Assembly (NCBI GenBank): GCA_965224325.1
Contig: CBDCYT010000002.1
Span: 1-64,000 of the forward strand
Direction of reading: 5' to 3'
From: CBDCMJ01 sp965224325
GTDB lineage: Bacteria > Chloroflexota > Dehalococcoidia > Lucifugimonadales > UBA3495
DNA length: 64,000 nucleotides
The translations under genes were made by a program, and so were the position numbers. Shown here piece after piece: positions 1-8,727 of this stretch (positions are counted from its first letter, which is position 1; each line of letters begins with the position of its first letter). A model generated the notes under the pieces. It was not told where the DNA came from and searched no databases. It saw only the letters and a program-made list of their open reading frames with translations.

Positions 1-333
1 ATCGGTCACGTTGCCTTCGATATGAGGTAAATGAGCAGGAACGAAAACAAACTCTCCGGGGCCGGCGTCCACGTACTCCTTGAAATCCTCTCCGTAGTAG
101 ATTCTAACGTGGCCGCTGAGAATAAACGCGGCGGTTTCTGCCTCGCCATGGTGATGAGGAGGTCCCATGGTGTTGGGCTCGCAGGTGACATGCCCCAACC
201 ATATCTTGCTGGCGCCGACCGTGTTGGAATCGATACCCGGTTTGCGCACCATTCCCCGGGTCTGCGTTGTAGTAGAGGGGTCCTGAAGGCCCTGGACTAC
301 CCGTACTTGATTGCTTCCCACGGAAGTACTCAT
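1..333 (-). CDS. Cupin-domain protein, partial (C-terminus beyond left edge)
   Basis: Reading the minus strand from an ATG at 333 gives 111 codons that stay open to base 1, so the stop codon lies outside the window. The start is supported by a GGGAGG ribosome binding site a few bases upstream. The protein shows the cupin metal-binding signature: PPHHHGEAETAAFILSGHV (two to three His, then a Glu) followed by a glycine-rich turn near GPGEFVFVPAHLPH, whose His would be the last metal ligand. This is a small single-domain beta-barrel protein; cupins of this type are dioxygenases, isomerases or sugar/ligand binders, and the substrate cannot be told from sequence. It is transcribed divergently from the MmgE/PrpD gene at 830, with a DnaA-box-like cluster in between. 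Confidence 0.85.
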   Translation of the reverse strand, partial: MSTSVGSNQVRVVQGLQDPSTTTQTRGMVRKPGIDSNTVGASKIWLGHVTCEPNTMGPPHHHGEAETAAFILSGHVRIYYGEDFKEYVDAGPGEFVFVPAHLPHIEGNVTD

Positions 334-565
334 GATCCACCTCCCAAGCTGGTTCAGAATCTGGCTATAGTGAGAGCGGCCCTCAAGGGCTATGCCCATG
401 GCCGCGACTCGGCCCAATGATACGACAAGGGGCCGAAAACCATCAAGCTGCGTCGCGGCACAACGAGTGCGTAATCCATGCTGGCGTTTAGGTAGCCGGA
501 TCTGACTTTTCCCAACAGGCGCTAATCCCCAACTCACCGTGGGATGTACACTGGGGAGACCCAAG

Positions 566-689
566 TTATCCACCGAGCGCCCAGAGTTGTCCACTGGAAT
601 CCTGAAGTTATCCACCAATGGCCTTCATCCCTTGGAAAGTACTCCATAAGCCCCGACCGCCTGGTCACCCCGGAGAAGAGTGTGGATAA
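566..689. other. Cluster of four DnaA-box-like 9-mers (candidate oriC or DnaA-controlled site)
   Basis: Three direct boxes start at 566 (TTATCCACC), 587 (TTGTCCACT) and 608 (TTATCCACC), exactly 21 bp apart, which is two helical turns. A fourth, inverted box at 681-689 reads TGTGGATAA, the perfect complement of the consensus TTATCCACA. A weaker match, ATGTACACT, is at 544-552. Regular helical spacing of DnaA boxes in a divergent intergenic region is typical of replication origins and of DnaA-regulated promoters. Against an origin: no dnaA, dnaN, gyrB or parAB is in view, and no AT-rich unwinding element is evident. The boxes are seen directly; the role is inference. Confidence 0.5.
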
Positions 690-763
690 CCGGGACGCCT
701 GCCGGCCCAAATACGCAGAATTCAGAAGGTCAACGGGCCCAAGGCGCGATTAGGGAAGATTCC

Positions 764-792
764 TTGACGGCGCCAACCCCAGCGTCAACAAT
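764..792 (+). promoter_or_regulatory. Possible sigma-70 promoter for the MmgE/PrpD gene
   Basis: TTGACG (764-769), a 17-bp spacer and AACAAT (787-792), 38 bp upstream of the TTG start at 830. The -35 is five of six to consensus and the -10 four of six. Confidence 0.35.
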
Positions 793-829
793 GGAGTCTA
801 CGTCGAGAGTCTAAGCCGGGAGGTCCACC

Positions 830-2206
830 TTGGAGGCTACTACACGTATCGCGGAGTACGTAACCACCACTACGTTGGAGGATTTCCCTGCGGAGGCCGT
901 AGAAGCCGCCAAGGGAGCGATCATGGACTGCCTGGGCTGCATGCTGGCGGGCTCCAGGGAGCCCCTGGCTGACGTGTTGTGCGCCTACGTAAAGTCTCTA
1001 GGCGGGTTCCCGGGAGCTAGCGTGGTTGGACGTGGATTCAAGACTTCCGCGCCTGAGGCCGCTCTGGTAAACGGGGCTATGGGCCACGCCTTGGACTACG
1101 ACGACATTACACGGGCTATGAAGGGTCACCCCAGCGTGGCACTCTTGCCCGCGGCTCTGGCCCTTACCGAAGAAGAAAACGCCACCGGCGCGGAATTGCT
1201 CTTGGCGTACATGGTGGGCTTCGAAGTAGCCTGCAGCGTTGGAGAGTCGGTCAGCCCGGCCTACTACGACGATCTGGGATGGCATCCCACCGGCCCCCTT
1301 GGGGCGTTGGGAGCCGCCGCGGCAGCCAGTTCAATCCTGAAGCTGGACCAGGAACAGACCGCCATGACAGTCTCCCTGGCTGCGTCCCAGGCCGCAGGGC
1401 TGCGTCAGAATTTCGGCACAATGACCAAACCGTACCATGCCGGCGCGTCCTGCCGCGCCGGAATAACATCCGCCAAGCTGGTGCGGGCTGGGTTCACCGC
1501 CAGCCAGAACGCCATCGAAGGGCGTTTCGGGTTCCTGAGGGCCTTCTCGGGAGGATCGGGCTACCATCCGGAGGGTGTGCTTCAGACCCTGGGCGCCAAG
1601 TGTTACTTGGTGGAGTCCGGTGTAGAAATCAAGAAGTACCCATGCTGCGGAAGCGCCCACCTGGCCCTTGACGCCGCTTCCGGGATTCTGCAACGGGAAA
1701 AGGTAGACCCATCGGAGGTTGAGCGAATAGACGTGCAGGTAGACTTCGACCCTCCGAGGTCCCTAATCCACTCCGCTCCCCAGGCAGGGCTGGAAGGTAA
1801 ATTCAGCATGCAATATTGCCTGGCGGCGATGTTGTTGGACCGGCGAGTGGGGCTGGACACATTCTCCGACGACCAGGTGTTGCGTCCCACAGCCCAGGCG
1901 TTGATGCCTAGAGTAGAAATGCGCCGCATTCCCGGTTACGAAGGGCAACCCAGCTGGATTGAAGCTTACAACCAAGTCCATATGCACCTTCGCGATGGCC
2001 GGACCCTGACCGGGAGAGCGGACCGTATTACCCAGGGGTCCCTGCGCGATGCGACCATGGAGGACATACGGACCAAGTTCAAGGACTGCGCCTCGCGAGT
2101 CCTTTCCGTTGAGGCCGCCTGCGAGCTGTCGGGCCTGCTCGACGGGCTAGACGTCGAGGAAGACATGGACCGAATCATCGAGCTCTTGCGGGGCCCCAGC
2201 CAGTGA
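830..2206 (+). CDS. MmgE/PrpD family protein
   Basis: 458 residues, full length for the family. MmgE/PrpD proteins include 2-methylcitrate dehydratase, cis-aconitate decarboxylase and iminodisuccinate epimerase, all acting on small di- or tricarboxylates in the cytoplasm. The N-terminal all-helical domain shows the usual family landmarks: a DCLGCMLAGS stretch near residue 33, GHALDYDD near residue 85 and the GWHPTGPLGALGAAAAAS segment near residue 150, followed by KKYPCCGSAH and the smaller alpha/beta lid domain. The start is a TTG preceded by GGGAGG; no ATG fits better. It is followed after 172 bp by the DUF1800 gene. The exact substrate is not predictable; paralogs in environmental bacteria are many and mostly untested. 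Confidence 0.88.
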   Translation: MEATTRIAEYVTTTTLEDFPAEAVEAAKGAIMDCLGCMLAGSREPLADVLCAYVKSLGGFPGASVVGRGFKTSAPEAALVNGAMGHALDYDDITRAMKGHPSVALLPAALALTEEENATGAELLLAYMVGFEVACSVGESVSPAYYDDLGWHPTGPLGALGAAAAASSILKLDQEQTAMTVSLAASQAAGLRQNFGTMTKPYHAGASCRAGITSAKLVRAGFTASQNAIEGRFGFLRAFSGGSGYHPEGVLQTLGAKCYLVESGVEIKKYPCCGSAHLALDAASGILQREKVDPSEVERIDVQVDFDPPRSLIHSAPQAGLEGKFSMQYCLAAMLLDRRVGLDTFSDDQVLRPTAQALMPRVEMRRIPGYEGQPSWIEAYNQVHMHLRDGRTLTGRADRITQGSLRDATMEDIRTKFKDCASRVLSVEAACELSGLLDGLDVEEDMDRIIELLRGPSQ

Positions 2207-2378
2207 TCAAACCGGGCCCAGCCAAAGGGCTCGGATGCCGACAGCAACCGCTCCATTAAAGCTCACAACCCCTCGGAGAGTGAGCGCCGGGGGCGGCCTT
2301 TGCATTGACAGCAAATGGGCGGCTAAACTATCATTTGGGCGTCGTACTACCGACGCTGTTAATGAAGGAGACGAGGCT

Positions 2379-3782
2379 ATGGCTGATGAAGATATCGCAT
2401 TGATGGCCCACCTGATGCGCAGGGCCGCGTTCGGAGCCACCCGCGATGAGCTCGAAGCTCGAGCCGCCAAGGGGTATGAGGCAACGGTCGAGGAGTTGTT
2501 GAACTCAGACGGTCTGGAGGCCCTTGACCGCAACGAAATGATGCGCTACCACCCGTGGACCTGGCGGCCCGGCACACTCCCCGGCATGGGGGCCGCCGAG
2601 TGGCTGCACGACATGATAAACACCAAACGGCCGCTCGAAGAGAAGATGGCCCTGTTTTGGCATCAAGTGTTCGCCACCGGGGTTTCCAAAGTGGACCACT
2701 ACGACGACGTCATGGACATGATTTTCAAGTTCCGTGAAAAAGGCATGGGGGACTACCGGGAGCTGCTCCTGGAAATGGCCAAAGACCCAGCTATGATCTA
2801 CTGGCTGGACAACTGCGACAACCACGCCGCCGCGGTAAACGAGAACTGGGGACGCGAGCTATTGGAGCTGTTCAGCATGGGCGTCGGCAACTATACCGAA
2901 GTGGACGTTCGTGAGTGCTCCCGGGCCTTCACCGGCTGGACCATTCAGCCCAAGCTGCCCCGCGGCCCTATCGGCCGCCACGATTGGTTCTTCGAGTACC
3001 GGGAGGAGGACCATGATGAGGGAGAGAAAACCTTCCTGGGAGAGACCGGAAACCTGAACGGCGACGACATAATCCGCATCATCTGCGAGCAGCCGGCAAC
3101 GCCCCAGTTTATCGCCCGCCACCTGTATAACTTCTTCGTGGCCGACGAGGCCCAGGTTCCCGCCTGGGCAGTCACTCCGCCCATGGACCCGGAAGCTATT
3201 GACCTGTTGGCCGATACTCTGGTGGAGTCGGGCTATGACATCCGCTCGACCCTTCGCGTGTTGTTCAACGCGGACTTCTTCAAAAACGCCAGGTTCGCCC
3301 GTCTAAAGAGCCCGACCGAGGTGGTGGTAGGCACCCTTAGGCTGGTGGGCGGAGCCGAGTTCCCGGCGCCTGGGATCGGGGACCTCTCTCGCCAACCCGC
3401 TTACATGGGCCAGGACTTGCTCAACCCACCCAGCGTCGAAGGTTGGCACACCGGCGCCGAATGGATCAACAGCGGTTCCCTCATGCGGCGGGTAAACTTT
3501 ACCGCCGATCTGGTGGGAGACCTTAACCGCCCGGGCATAATGGCTCTCGTCGAGCGTCTTAAGGAGCAGGCAGAGCAACAATCGGACAAGGTCGTCGACG
3601 CCTGCCTGGACTTAATGGGGCCACTGGAAGTATATCCGGAAACCCGCAACGAATTGACCGGCTATATTAATGAAGGCGGCGATTTCGCTTGGGATACTCC
3701 TGAAGAGGTTGAAGCATCAATGACCCGGGTATCGGAATTGCTTCAGCTCATAGTTGCGCTGCGCGAGTACCAATACGTCTAG
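2379..3782 (+). CDS. DUF1800 domain-containing protein
   Basis: 467 residues from the ATG at 2379, chosen because AAGGAG lies just upstream; the frame is open further upstream but that part has no ribosome binding site. It matches DUF1800 along its whole length: the N-terminal HLMRRAAFGAT motif (residues about 9-19), LFWHQVFATG, the central ELLELFSMGVGNYTE segment and the AFTGW motif. DUF1800 proteins have no established biochemical function but are almost always encoded next to a DUF1501 protein, as here (24-bp gap). No signal peptide is visible, although many relatives are exported. Family assignment is firm, function unknown. Confidence 0.9.
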   Translation: MADEDIALMAHLMRRAAFGATRDELEARAAKGYEATVEELLNSDGLEALDRNEMMRYHPWTWRPGTLPGMGAAEWLHDMINTKRPLEEKMALFWHQVFATGVSKVDHYDDVMDMIFKFREKGMGDYRELLLEMAKDPAMIYWLDNCDNHAAAVNENWGRELLELFSMGVGNYTEVDVRECSRAFTGWTIQPKLPRGPIGRHDWFFEYREEDHDEGEKTFLGETGNLNGDDIIRIICEQPATPQFIARHLYNFFVADEAQVPAWAVTPPMDPEAIDLLADTLVESGYDIRSTLRVLFNADFFKNARFARLKSPTEVVVGTLRLVGGAEFPAPGIGDLSRQPAYMGQDLLNPPSVEGWHTGAEWINSGSLMRRVNFTADLVGDLNRPGIMALVERLKEQAEQQSDKVVDACLDLMGPLEVYPETRNELTGYINEGGDFAWDTPEEVEASMTRVSELLQLIVALREYQYV

Positions 3783-3805
3783 ACCACCATAAGGAGTAAC
3801 GAGAA

Positions 3806-4936
3806 ATGACCAGCACCAGGAAGGACCCAGTTCTGGTGGTGCTCCAGCTTACTGGGGGCAACGATTACCTGAACACGGTCATACCTTATACCAACCCTTT
3901 GTACCGGGATAATCGTCCCACGGTGAAAGTCGCCGAAGAACAGGTAATTGCTTTGGACGGCAAGGTTGGTTTCCACCCGGAGATGACCCCTATGAAGACC
4001 ATCTATGACCGAGGCGAATTAGCCATTGTCCACGGAGTGGGCTATCCTGACTCTCCTCGTTCTCACTTCCGCTCCATGGACATCTGGCACACCTGCGAGC
4101 CGGACAAGCTGGGCACCAAGGGATGGCTGGGGAAGGCGACTCGGGATATTGACCCCCGCAAAGAAAACGTCCTGACTTCCGTCGCTTTTGGCGCCTCACT
4201 GTTCCGGGCGTTAGTACTCCCCGGGGTGCCTGTGGCCGTGGTGGACGACCTAGACACCTATGGGTTATTGCCCGCCATATCCGAGCAGGAGGAGCGCACC
4301 CGCATACTCGATCGTTTCGCCCGGCTGTACTCGCCGGTAATGGGCAGCGGACCGGTTATGGACTACTTGGGGCAGACTGGCCTGGACACTCTCAAGGGGG
4401 CCGACATCCTCAAAGAAGCCCCCAAGATGTACTCCTCCAGCGTGGAATATCCGGACACCGTGATCTCCAAGAGGCTGAAGGGCGTCGCCCAGATTCACAT
4501 GGCCGACTTCGGTACGCGCATCTTTTATGTCGATCACGGCAGCTTCGACAGCCACTCCAACCAGATTGGCATGCACGACAAACTTTGGAAGGACGTTTCC
4601 GAAGGCGTGGAGTGCTTCTTTGACGATCTGCGCGAGCATGGCGTAGGCGACAACGTGATAATGCTCATGTTCAGCGAGTTCGGCCGGAGGACCCATGATA
4701 ACGGTTCCGGCACAGATCATGGGGCCGGCGGCGTAGCCTTCGTTCTGGGAGAGCAGGTCAAGGGCGGCCAATACAGTGAATATCCTTCCCTGGAATCTCG
4801 GGACCTTGAGCAGGGAGACGTAGTCCCTAACCACGACTTCCGAGGAGTCTATACCAGCATCCTGGAGGACTGGCTGGGTCTGGACGCCAAACCCATTGTC
4901 GAAGGCAGCTTCGAGAAACTTCCATACTTCGGTTAG
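3806..4936 (+). CDS. DUF1501 domain-containing protein (alkaline-phosphatase/sulfatase-like fold)
   Basis: 376 residues. The ATG at 3806 follows AAGGAG with good spacing. Family landmarks are LQLTGGNDYLNTVIPY near residue 10, YVDHGSFDSHSNQ in the second half and SEFGRRTHDNGSGTDHG near the C-terminal metal-site region, as expected for the DUF1501 branch of the alkaline-phosphatase-like superfamily. The conserved Asp and His residues suggest metal binding, but hydrolase activity is inferred from the fold only. DUF1501 proteins elsewhere usually carry a Tat signal; here the protein begins directly with the first beta-strand, so it is probably cytoplasmic. It forms an operon-like pair with the DUF1800 gene and is followed by a very long perfect hairpin. 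Confidence 0.9.
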   Translation: MTSTRKDPVLVVLQLTGGNDYLNTVIPYTNPLYRDNRPTVKVAEEQVIALDGKVGFHPEMTPMKTIYDRGELAIVHGVGYPDSPRSHFRSMDIWHTCEPDKLGTKGWLGKATRDIDPRKENVLTSVAFGASLFRALVLPGVPVAVVDDLDTYGLLPAISEQEERTRILDRFARLYSPVMGSGPVMDYLGQTGLDTLKGADILKEAPKMYSSSVEYPDTVISKRLKGVAQIHMADFGTRIFYVDHGSFDSHSNQIGMHDKLWKDVSEGVECFFDDLREHGVGDNVIMLMFSEFGRRTHDNGSGTDHGAGGVAFVLGEQVKGGQYSEYPSLESRDLEQGDVVPNHDFRGVYTSILEDWLGLDAKPIVEGSFEKLPYFG

Positions 4937-4987
4937 CAACGCGGGGCAGGTTGGGGATCGCTCGGCCTGCCGCTATTGATGGAGAAC

Positions 4988-5057
4988 GCCCTGTCCCTGG
5001 GATGGCCAGGACCGCCCAACTCCGGTAGGGCGGTCCTGGCCATCCCAGGGACAGGGC
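4988..5057. repeat. Perfect 30-bp inverted repeat (long hairpin)
   Basis: The left arm at 4988-5017 and the right arm at 5028-5057 are perfectly complementary over 30 bp, with a 10-base loop. It lies 51 bp after the DUF1501 stop and about 105 bp before the NHL gene. There is no T-tract after either arm, so it is not a standard intrinsic terminator; it may still stop transcription or protect the 3' end of the upstream mRNA. Perfect conservation over 30 bp suggests it is young or under gene conversion. Confidence 0.9.
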
Positions 5058-5162
5058 CCGCTTGGGCGCTACAGATAATCACGTGTCCTTAGGAACAGAC
5101 GTGCCGCCCGACGGGATGATAACCAACAGAGTTGTATAGGCGTTAACAGACGGAGAATCACG

Positions 5163-6227
5163 ATGCTTACGGAAACAGTGGCGGGGCGGACTTTTGACTA
5201 CAGTCACAACGTGGGGCGAGGAGCCCAGACCGGCATGGGATTCAACAACCCAGTCGACTTGGCCTTGGGCGCTGACGGCATTACCTACGTCATCAACCGG
5301 GGAAGTGAGACCATCAGCAACGTAGGCTGGAACCGGACCGGCGTGGGTCAACGAGTCAGTATGATAACCCTGGGCGCTGAAGCGGGCCAGGAGGAGTTCT
5401 TGGGTGAGTTCAGCAGGTACGGTAACAGCGATGGACAGCTGATTTGGCCCGCCGGGATCGCTGTCGACTCGCAAGGAAACCTTTACGTCACCGACGAATG
5501 GCTGAACCGGGTTTCAATCTTTGACAAAGATGGCAACTACCTTAGCCACTGGGATACGTTGCAAAGTGGCGACAGCGACATCAACGGCGCTTCAGGCATT
5601 GCCATTGACGCCGGAAATACCCTCTATGTGACCGATGGCCGAAGCCACCAAGTGCGCAAGTTTACCACCAACGGCGAATTCTTAGGGGCCTGGGGCAGCA
5701 AAGGCTCGGGGCCAGGAGAGATGGACTCTCCTTGGGGAATAGCCGTGGACGGCAAAGGCTTTGTGTACATTGCCGACCACAAAAATCACCGGGTGCAGAA
5801 ATTCAGCTCCAACGGCGAGTTCGCGGCGCAGTTTGGTCAAGGAGGCTCCAAAAAAGGAGACCTGTCCTTCCCCACTGACGTTGCGGTGGACTCTGAAGGC
5901 GACGTCTATATATGCGATTGGAGCAGGAACCGCTGGGACCGGGGCCGGATACACATATTTGACGCGGAAGGCCAGTTCCTCACCAGTCTGGCGGGTGACG
6001 CCCAACAGCTATCGCTATGGGCTCAAATGACCGTAGACGCCAACGCCGACTACATCAAGCGCCGCCGGGAAGTTCACAGCACCGAACCAGAGTGGACTTT
6101 CGCCCAACCCACGGGAGTGGAGTTCGACCCGATCAACAACCGTTTACTGGTGATAGATACTCAGCGTAGCCGCATCCAGATTTACCACAAGCAGTCCGGC
6201 TACCTAGTCCCCCAGCTTAATCTTTAG
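5163..6227 (+). CDS. NHL-repeat beta-propeller protein
   Basis: 354 residues; ATG preceded by GGAGAA. At least five NHL-type blades are visible, each with the pattern P.GIAVD..GN.YVTD...NRV..F (for example WPAGIAVDSQGNLYVTDEW near residue 97, then SGIAIDAGNTLYVTDGRSHQV, SPWGIAVDGKGFVYIADHKN and FPTDVAVDSEGDVYICDWSR), fitting a six-bladed propeller. NHL proteins bind RNA, proteins or small ligands, or act as lyases; no catalytic residues are recognisable. There is no signal peptide, which is unusual for bacterial NHL proteins. It follows the DUF1800/DUF1501 pair on the same strand and precedes a small unknown gene by 38 bp, so these may be one functional group. Confidence 0.85.
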   Translation: MLTETVAGRTFDYSHNVGRGAQTGMGFNNPVDLALGADGITYVINRGSETISNVGWNRTGVGQRVSMITLGAEAGQEEFLGEFSRYGNSDGQLIWPAGIAVDSQGNLYVTDEWLNRVSIFDKDGNYLSHWDTLQSGDSDINGASGIAIDAGNTLYVTDGRSHQVRKFTTNGEFLGAWGSKGSGPGEMDSPWGIAVDGKGFVYIADHKNHRVQKFSSNGEFAAQFGQGGSKKGDLSFPTDVAVDSEGDVYICDWSRNRWDRGRIHIFDAEGQFLTSLAGDAQQLSLWAQMTVDANADYIKRRREVHSTEPEWTFAQPTGVEFDPINNRLLVIDTQRSRIQIYHKQSGYLVPQLNL

Positions 6228-6265
6228 GCGCCGGGCAAAAGGACGCCCACCTTACGGTTGCCGCT

Positions 6266-6598
6266 GTGGATCCGGCCATGGAACGCTACTATCTTCGGAT
6301 GGCAATAGAACACCCTGATATTTTGTGTTCAGCGGCCCCGCAGGAGGTCTTAGAGGCGGCAGCCTCGGAAGCGGAACCCACCGCATTCATGGAGGAGTAC
6401 TTTGCGGCGGGCCACGCCGGGTGGCTGGCAATCAAGCACGGCCGGACCGTAAATCTCCCTAGAGAATACATGGACCGGGCTATTCTGGTTCTTTGGCTAA
6501 GAGCTTGCCATCTAAACACGGACCGCCTGCTAGGCCTGGAATCCGCGGACGCGGACAAACCGTTCTTCTCTGACGAGAGTCTCTACGGGGGTTCGTAA
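6266..6598 (+). CDS. Small protein of unknown function
   Basis: 110 residues from GTG 6266, or 106 from ATG 6278; no ribosome binding site decides between them. I do not recognise the family. The protein is acidic and mostly helical by appearance, with an Ala/Glu-rich stretch (residues about 22-45), a tryptophan pair near residues 53 and 76 and no membrane segment or Cys pairs. It starts 38 bp after the NHL-repeat gene on the same strand, so co-transcription is likely. Amino-acid composition and codon pattern look coding, which is the main reason to keep it. Confidence 0.6.
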   Translation: MDPAMERYYLRMAIEHPDILCSAAPQEVLEAAASEAEPTAFMEEYFAAGHAGWLAIKHGRTVNLPREYMDRAILVLWLRACHLNTDRLLGLESADADKPFFSDESLYGGS

Positions 6599-6865
6599 GC
6601 ACGTGGGGCTCGTTGCGTTCCCCGGAGACTTTGGCGCTGGAATTGGAGGTCGCCGCAGACCCCGTCTCAACCGGCGGCATTTGAATTCTAGCTACGGAGA
6701 GTATCATCGGCGCTCTCCCTGGTGAGCCTAATCCGAAAGCAAATCTCGCAGAATATTGGGGTTGAGACCCTGATACCAAAAACACGAGCGCACGGAACAA
6801 TATTGCGTTCGATACCCCCATAACTAAACGTAGGCGCACGGCAGGCGCACGAAGGAAGGGATACG

Positions 6866-8506
6866 ATGCAAGGTAAAACCGTGTTGGCTAGCATCCTGCA
6901 ACAGGAAGGCGTGGATTATGTCTTCTGCTTTCCTAATAACCCGTTGATTGACGCCGCCGCCGCCGCGGGCATTCGGCCCATCATCTCGCGAATGGAGCGC
7001 GGAGCGGTGAACATGGCCGACGGCTATAGCCGAGTTACCAACGGCCGCAAGACCGGGGTGTGCCTTGTGCAGGCCGGGCCCGGCATCGAGAACGCATACC
7101 CGGGAGTTGCTCAAGCCTATGCCGACTCGTCGCCTATCTTGATGCTACCCGGCCATCAGGGGACCGGCAGAGACGGAGTGCCTTCCGATTACCGCGCCAG
7201 TCGCAACTACGAAGGCGTCACCAAGTGGGCCGACTTGATCAACCACACCGATCGCATCCCCGAAATGATGCGCAGGGCTCACACCCACCTGCGGATGGGA
7301 CGCCCCCAGCCTGTTTTGGTGGAGATGCCGGCGGACGTGTTGAATGGCGAGATCGACGAGTCTCAGTTTCAATACTCCCCTGTGGGTAGGCGGCGCAGCG
7401 CCGGGGACCCCCAGGACGTTGCTAGCGTAGCCAAGACTTTGATGAGAGCCAGGCGGCCAGTCATTTACGCCGGCCAGGGAGTGCTTTACGCCGAGGGCAC
7501 GCCGGAATTGGTGGAATTGGCTGAATTGCTTAACGCTCCGGTGATGACCACCACTTTGGGCAAAAGTGGCTTCCCCGAGGACCACTACCTATCTTTGGGA
7601 ACCGGAGGGAACAGCGGGACCAAGGCGGTCGGCGTCTTCCTACGCCAAGCCGACGTGGTCTTCGGCATCGGCTCCAGCTTCCAAAAGACCCTGGCATCGG
7701 CTCCGATTCCCGCGGGCAAGACGATTATTCAGTCTACTCTCAGCGAAGGGGACCTGAACAGCGAATACCCGCTGGATGACATCATAATCGGAGACGCTAA
7801 ACTGGTGTTGAGGCAGCTAATAGAAGAAGTGACCCGGCTAGGGGGCGAGAACAGCCGCAATGGAGGGGGCAACGTTGCCGAGGAGATCAAGTCGGTCAAA
7901 GAAGAGTGGATGGCCGAATGGTTGCCGCGGTTGACCTCCGACGACGTGCCGATCAGCCCTTACCGGGTCATCTGGGAATTGGACCAGGGATTGGACAAGG
8001 CCAATAGCATCGTTACCCACGACTCGGGTAATCCCAGGGACCAGATAGTGCCCTTCTACACCGCCACCACACCCCGGGGCTACATAGGATGGGGCAATTC
8101 AACCCAGCTGGGCTCCGGACTGGGGATCATAATGGGGGCGAAGCTAGCGGCTCCGGATAAGATCGCCCTAAACCTCATGGGCGACACTGCGGTAGGAATG
8201 TGCGGCACCGACTTCGAGACAGCGTCCCGGAACAAGATCGGTATAATCAGCGTGATTATGAATAACGGCGCCATGGGCGGATACGAAAAGAACATTCCCA
8301 TTGCGGTGGAGAAGTTCGGCTCCAAGTTCGTCGGCGGCGATTACACCAAGCTGGCAGACAGCCTGGGCTGCCACGCCGAAACCGTCACCCAGCCCAGCCA
8401 GATAGCCCCCGCCTTGCAGCGGGCCCAGGAGATGTCTTCCACCGGTCAACCGGTGGTGCTGGAGATAATCACTAGGGAAGAACCGGTGTTCTCCCGGTAC
8501 TACTAG
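6866..8506 (+). CDS. Thiamine-pyrophosphate-dependent enzyme (acetolactate-synthase-like)
   Basis: 546 residues, the normal length for the acetolactate synthase/benzoylformate decarboxylase/oxalyl-CoA decarboxylase superfamily. It starts at ATG 6866 after GGAAGG. The N-terminal Pyr domain contains the activating glutamate in SRMERGAVNMADGYSR (Glu44), and the QAGPGIENAYPG stretch follows. The C-terminal PP domain has the metal/diphosphate motif in the form LMGDTAVGMCG with a downstream MNNGAMGG instead of the textbook GDG...N, so one residue of the motif is atypical. The central domain lacks an obvious FAD signature. Substrate is not predictable. The aminotransferase gene at 8728 follows on the same strand and could act in the same route. 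Confidence 0.85.
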   Translation: MQGKTVLASILQQEGVDYVFCFPNNPLIDAAAAAGIRPIISRMERGAVNMADGYSRVTNGRKTGVCLVQAGPGIENAYPGVAQAYADSSPILMLPGHQGTGRDGVPSDYRASRNYEGVTKWADLINHTDRIPEMMRRAHTHLRMGRPQPVLVEMPADVLNGEIDESQFQYSPVGRRRSAGDPQDVASVAKTLMRARRPVIYAGQGVLYAEGTPELVELAELLNAPVMTTTLGKSGFPEDHYLSLGTGGNSGTKAVGVFLRQADVVFGIGSSFQKTLASAPIPAGKTIIQSTLSEGDLNSEYPLDDIIIGDAKLVLRQLIEEVTRLGGENSRNGGGNVAEEIKSVKEEWMAEWLPRLTSDDVPISPYRVIWELDQGLDKANSIVTHDSGNPRDQIVPFYTATTPRGYIGWGNSTQLGSGLGIIMGAKLAAPDKIALNLMGDTAVGMCGTDFETASRNKIGIISVIMNNGAMGGYEKNIPIAVEKFGSKFVGGDYTKLADSLGCHAETVTQPSQIAPALQRAQEMSSTGQPVVLEIITREEPVFSRYY

Positions 8507-8727
8507 AGGCCATTTGAAACGTGGTCCGGGAGACCTGACCTGAACGCCGCGGCCCGCCCAGCGCAGGCTTGACCACTAGGCTAACTGGGAACGAGCGGAC
8601 GACGGACTTATGGGGCGCCCGTTCGTCCTGGGGCCTGTGAAAGGGTTGTTACGCTGTGGGCGCCGATTCTGAAATAGGTCCTGAACAAGTATTACCGGGG
8701 CCGGCTGGGCTGGCTTAGGAGTAAGCA

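Larger units (their letters stand above)
334..829. other. Divergent intergenic region with DnaA-box cluster
   Basis: About 500 bases between the divergent cupin (minus) and MmgE/PrpD (plus) genes. I see no convincing coding frame: the one open frame here (544-753) has no ribosome binding site and simply translates the repeated DnaA-like boxes. The region holds the box cluster at 566-689 and a possible promoter at 764-792, both listed separately. There is no obvious AT-rich stretch. Confidence 0.6.

Noticed and set aside
544..753. 69-codon open frame over the DnaA-box cluster
   Set aside because: No ribosome binding site, and its VIHxxP-type repeats come from the repeated DNA boxes.
6755..6830. 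TPP-riboswitch-like words before the TPP enzyme gene
   Set aside because: Short matches to conserved words only; the P2-P5 helices of a THI element cannot be drawn.
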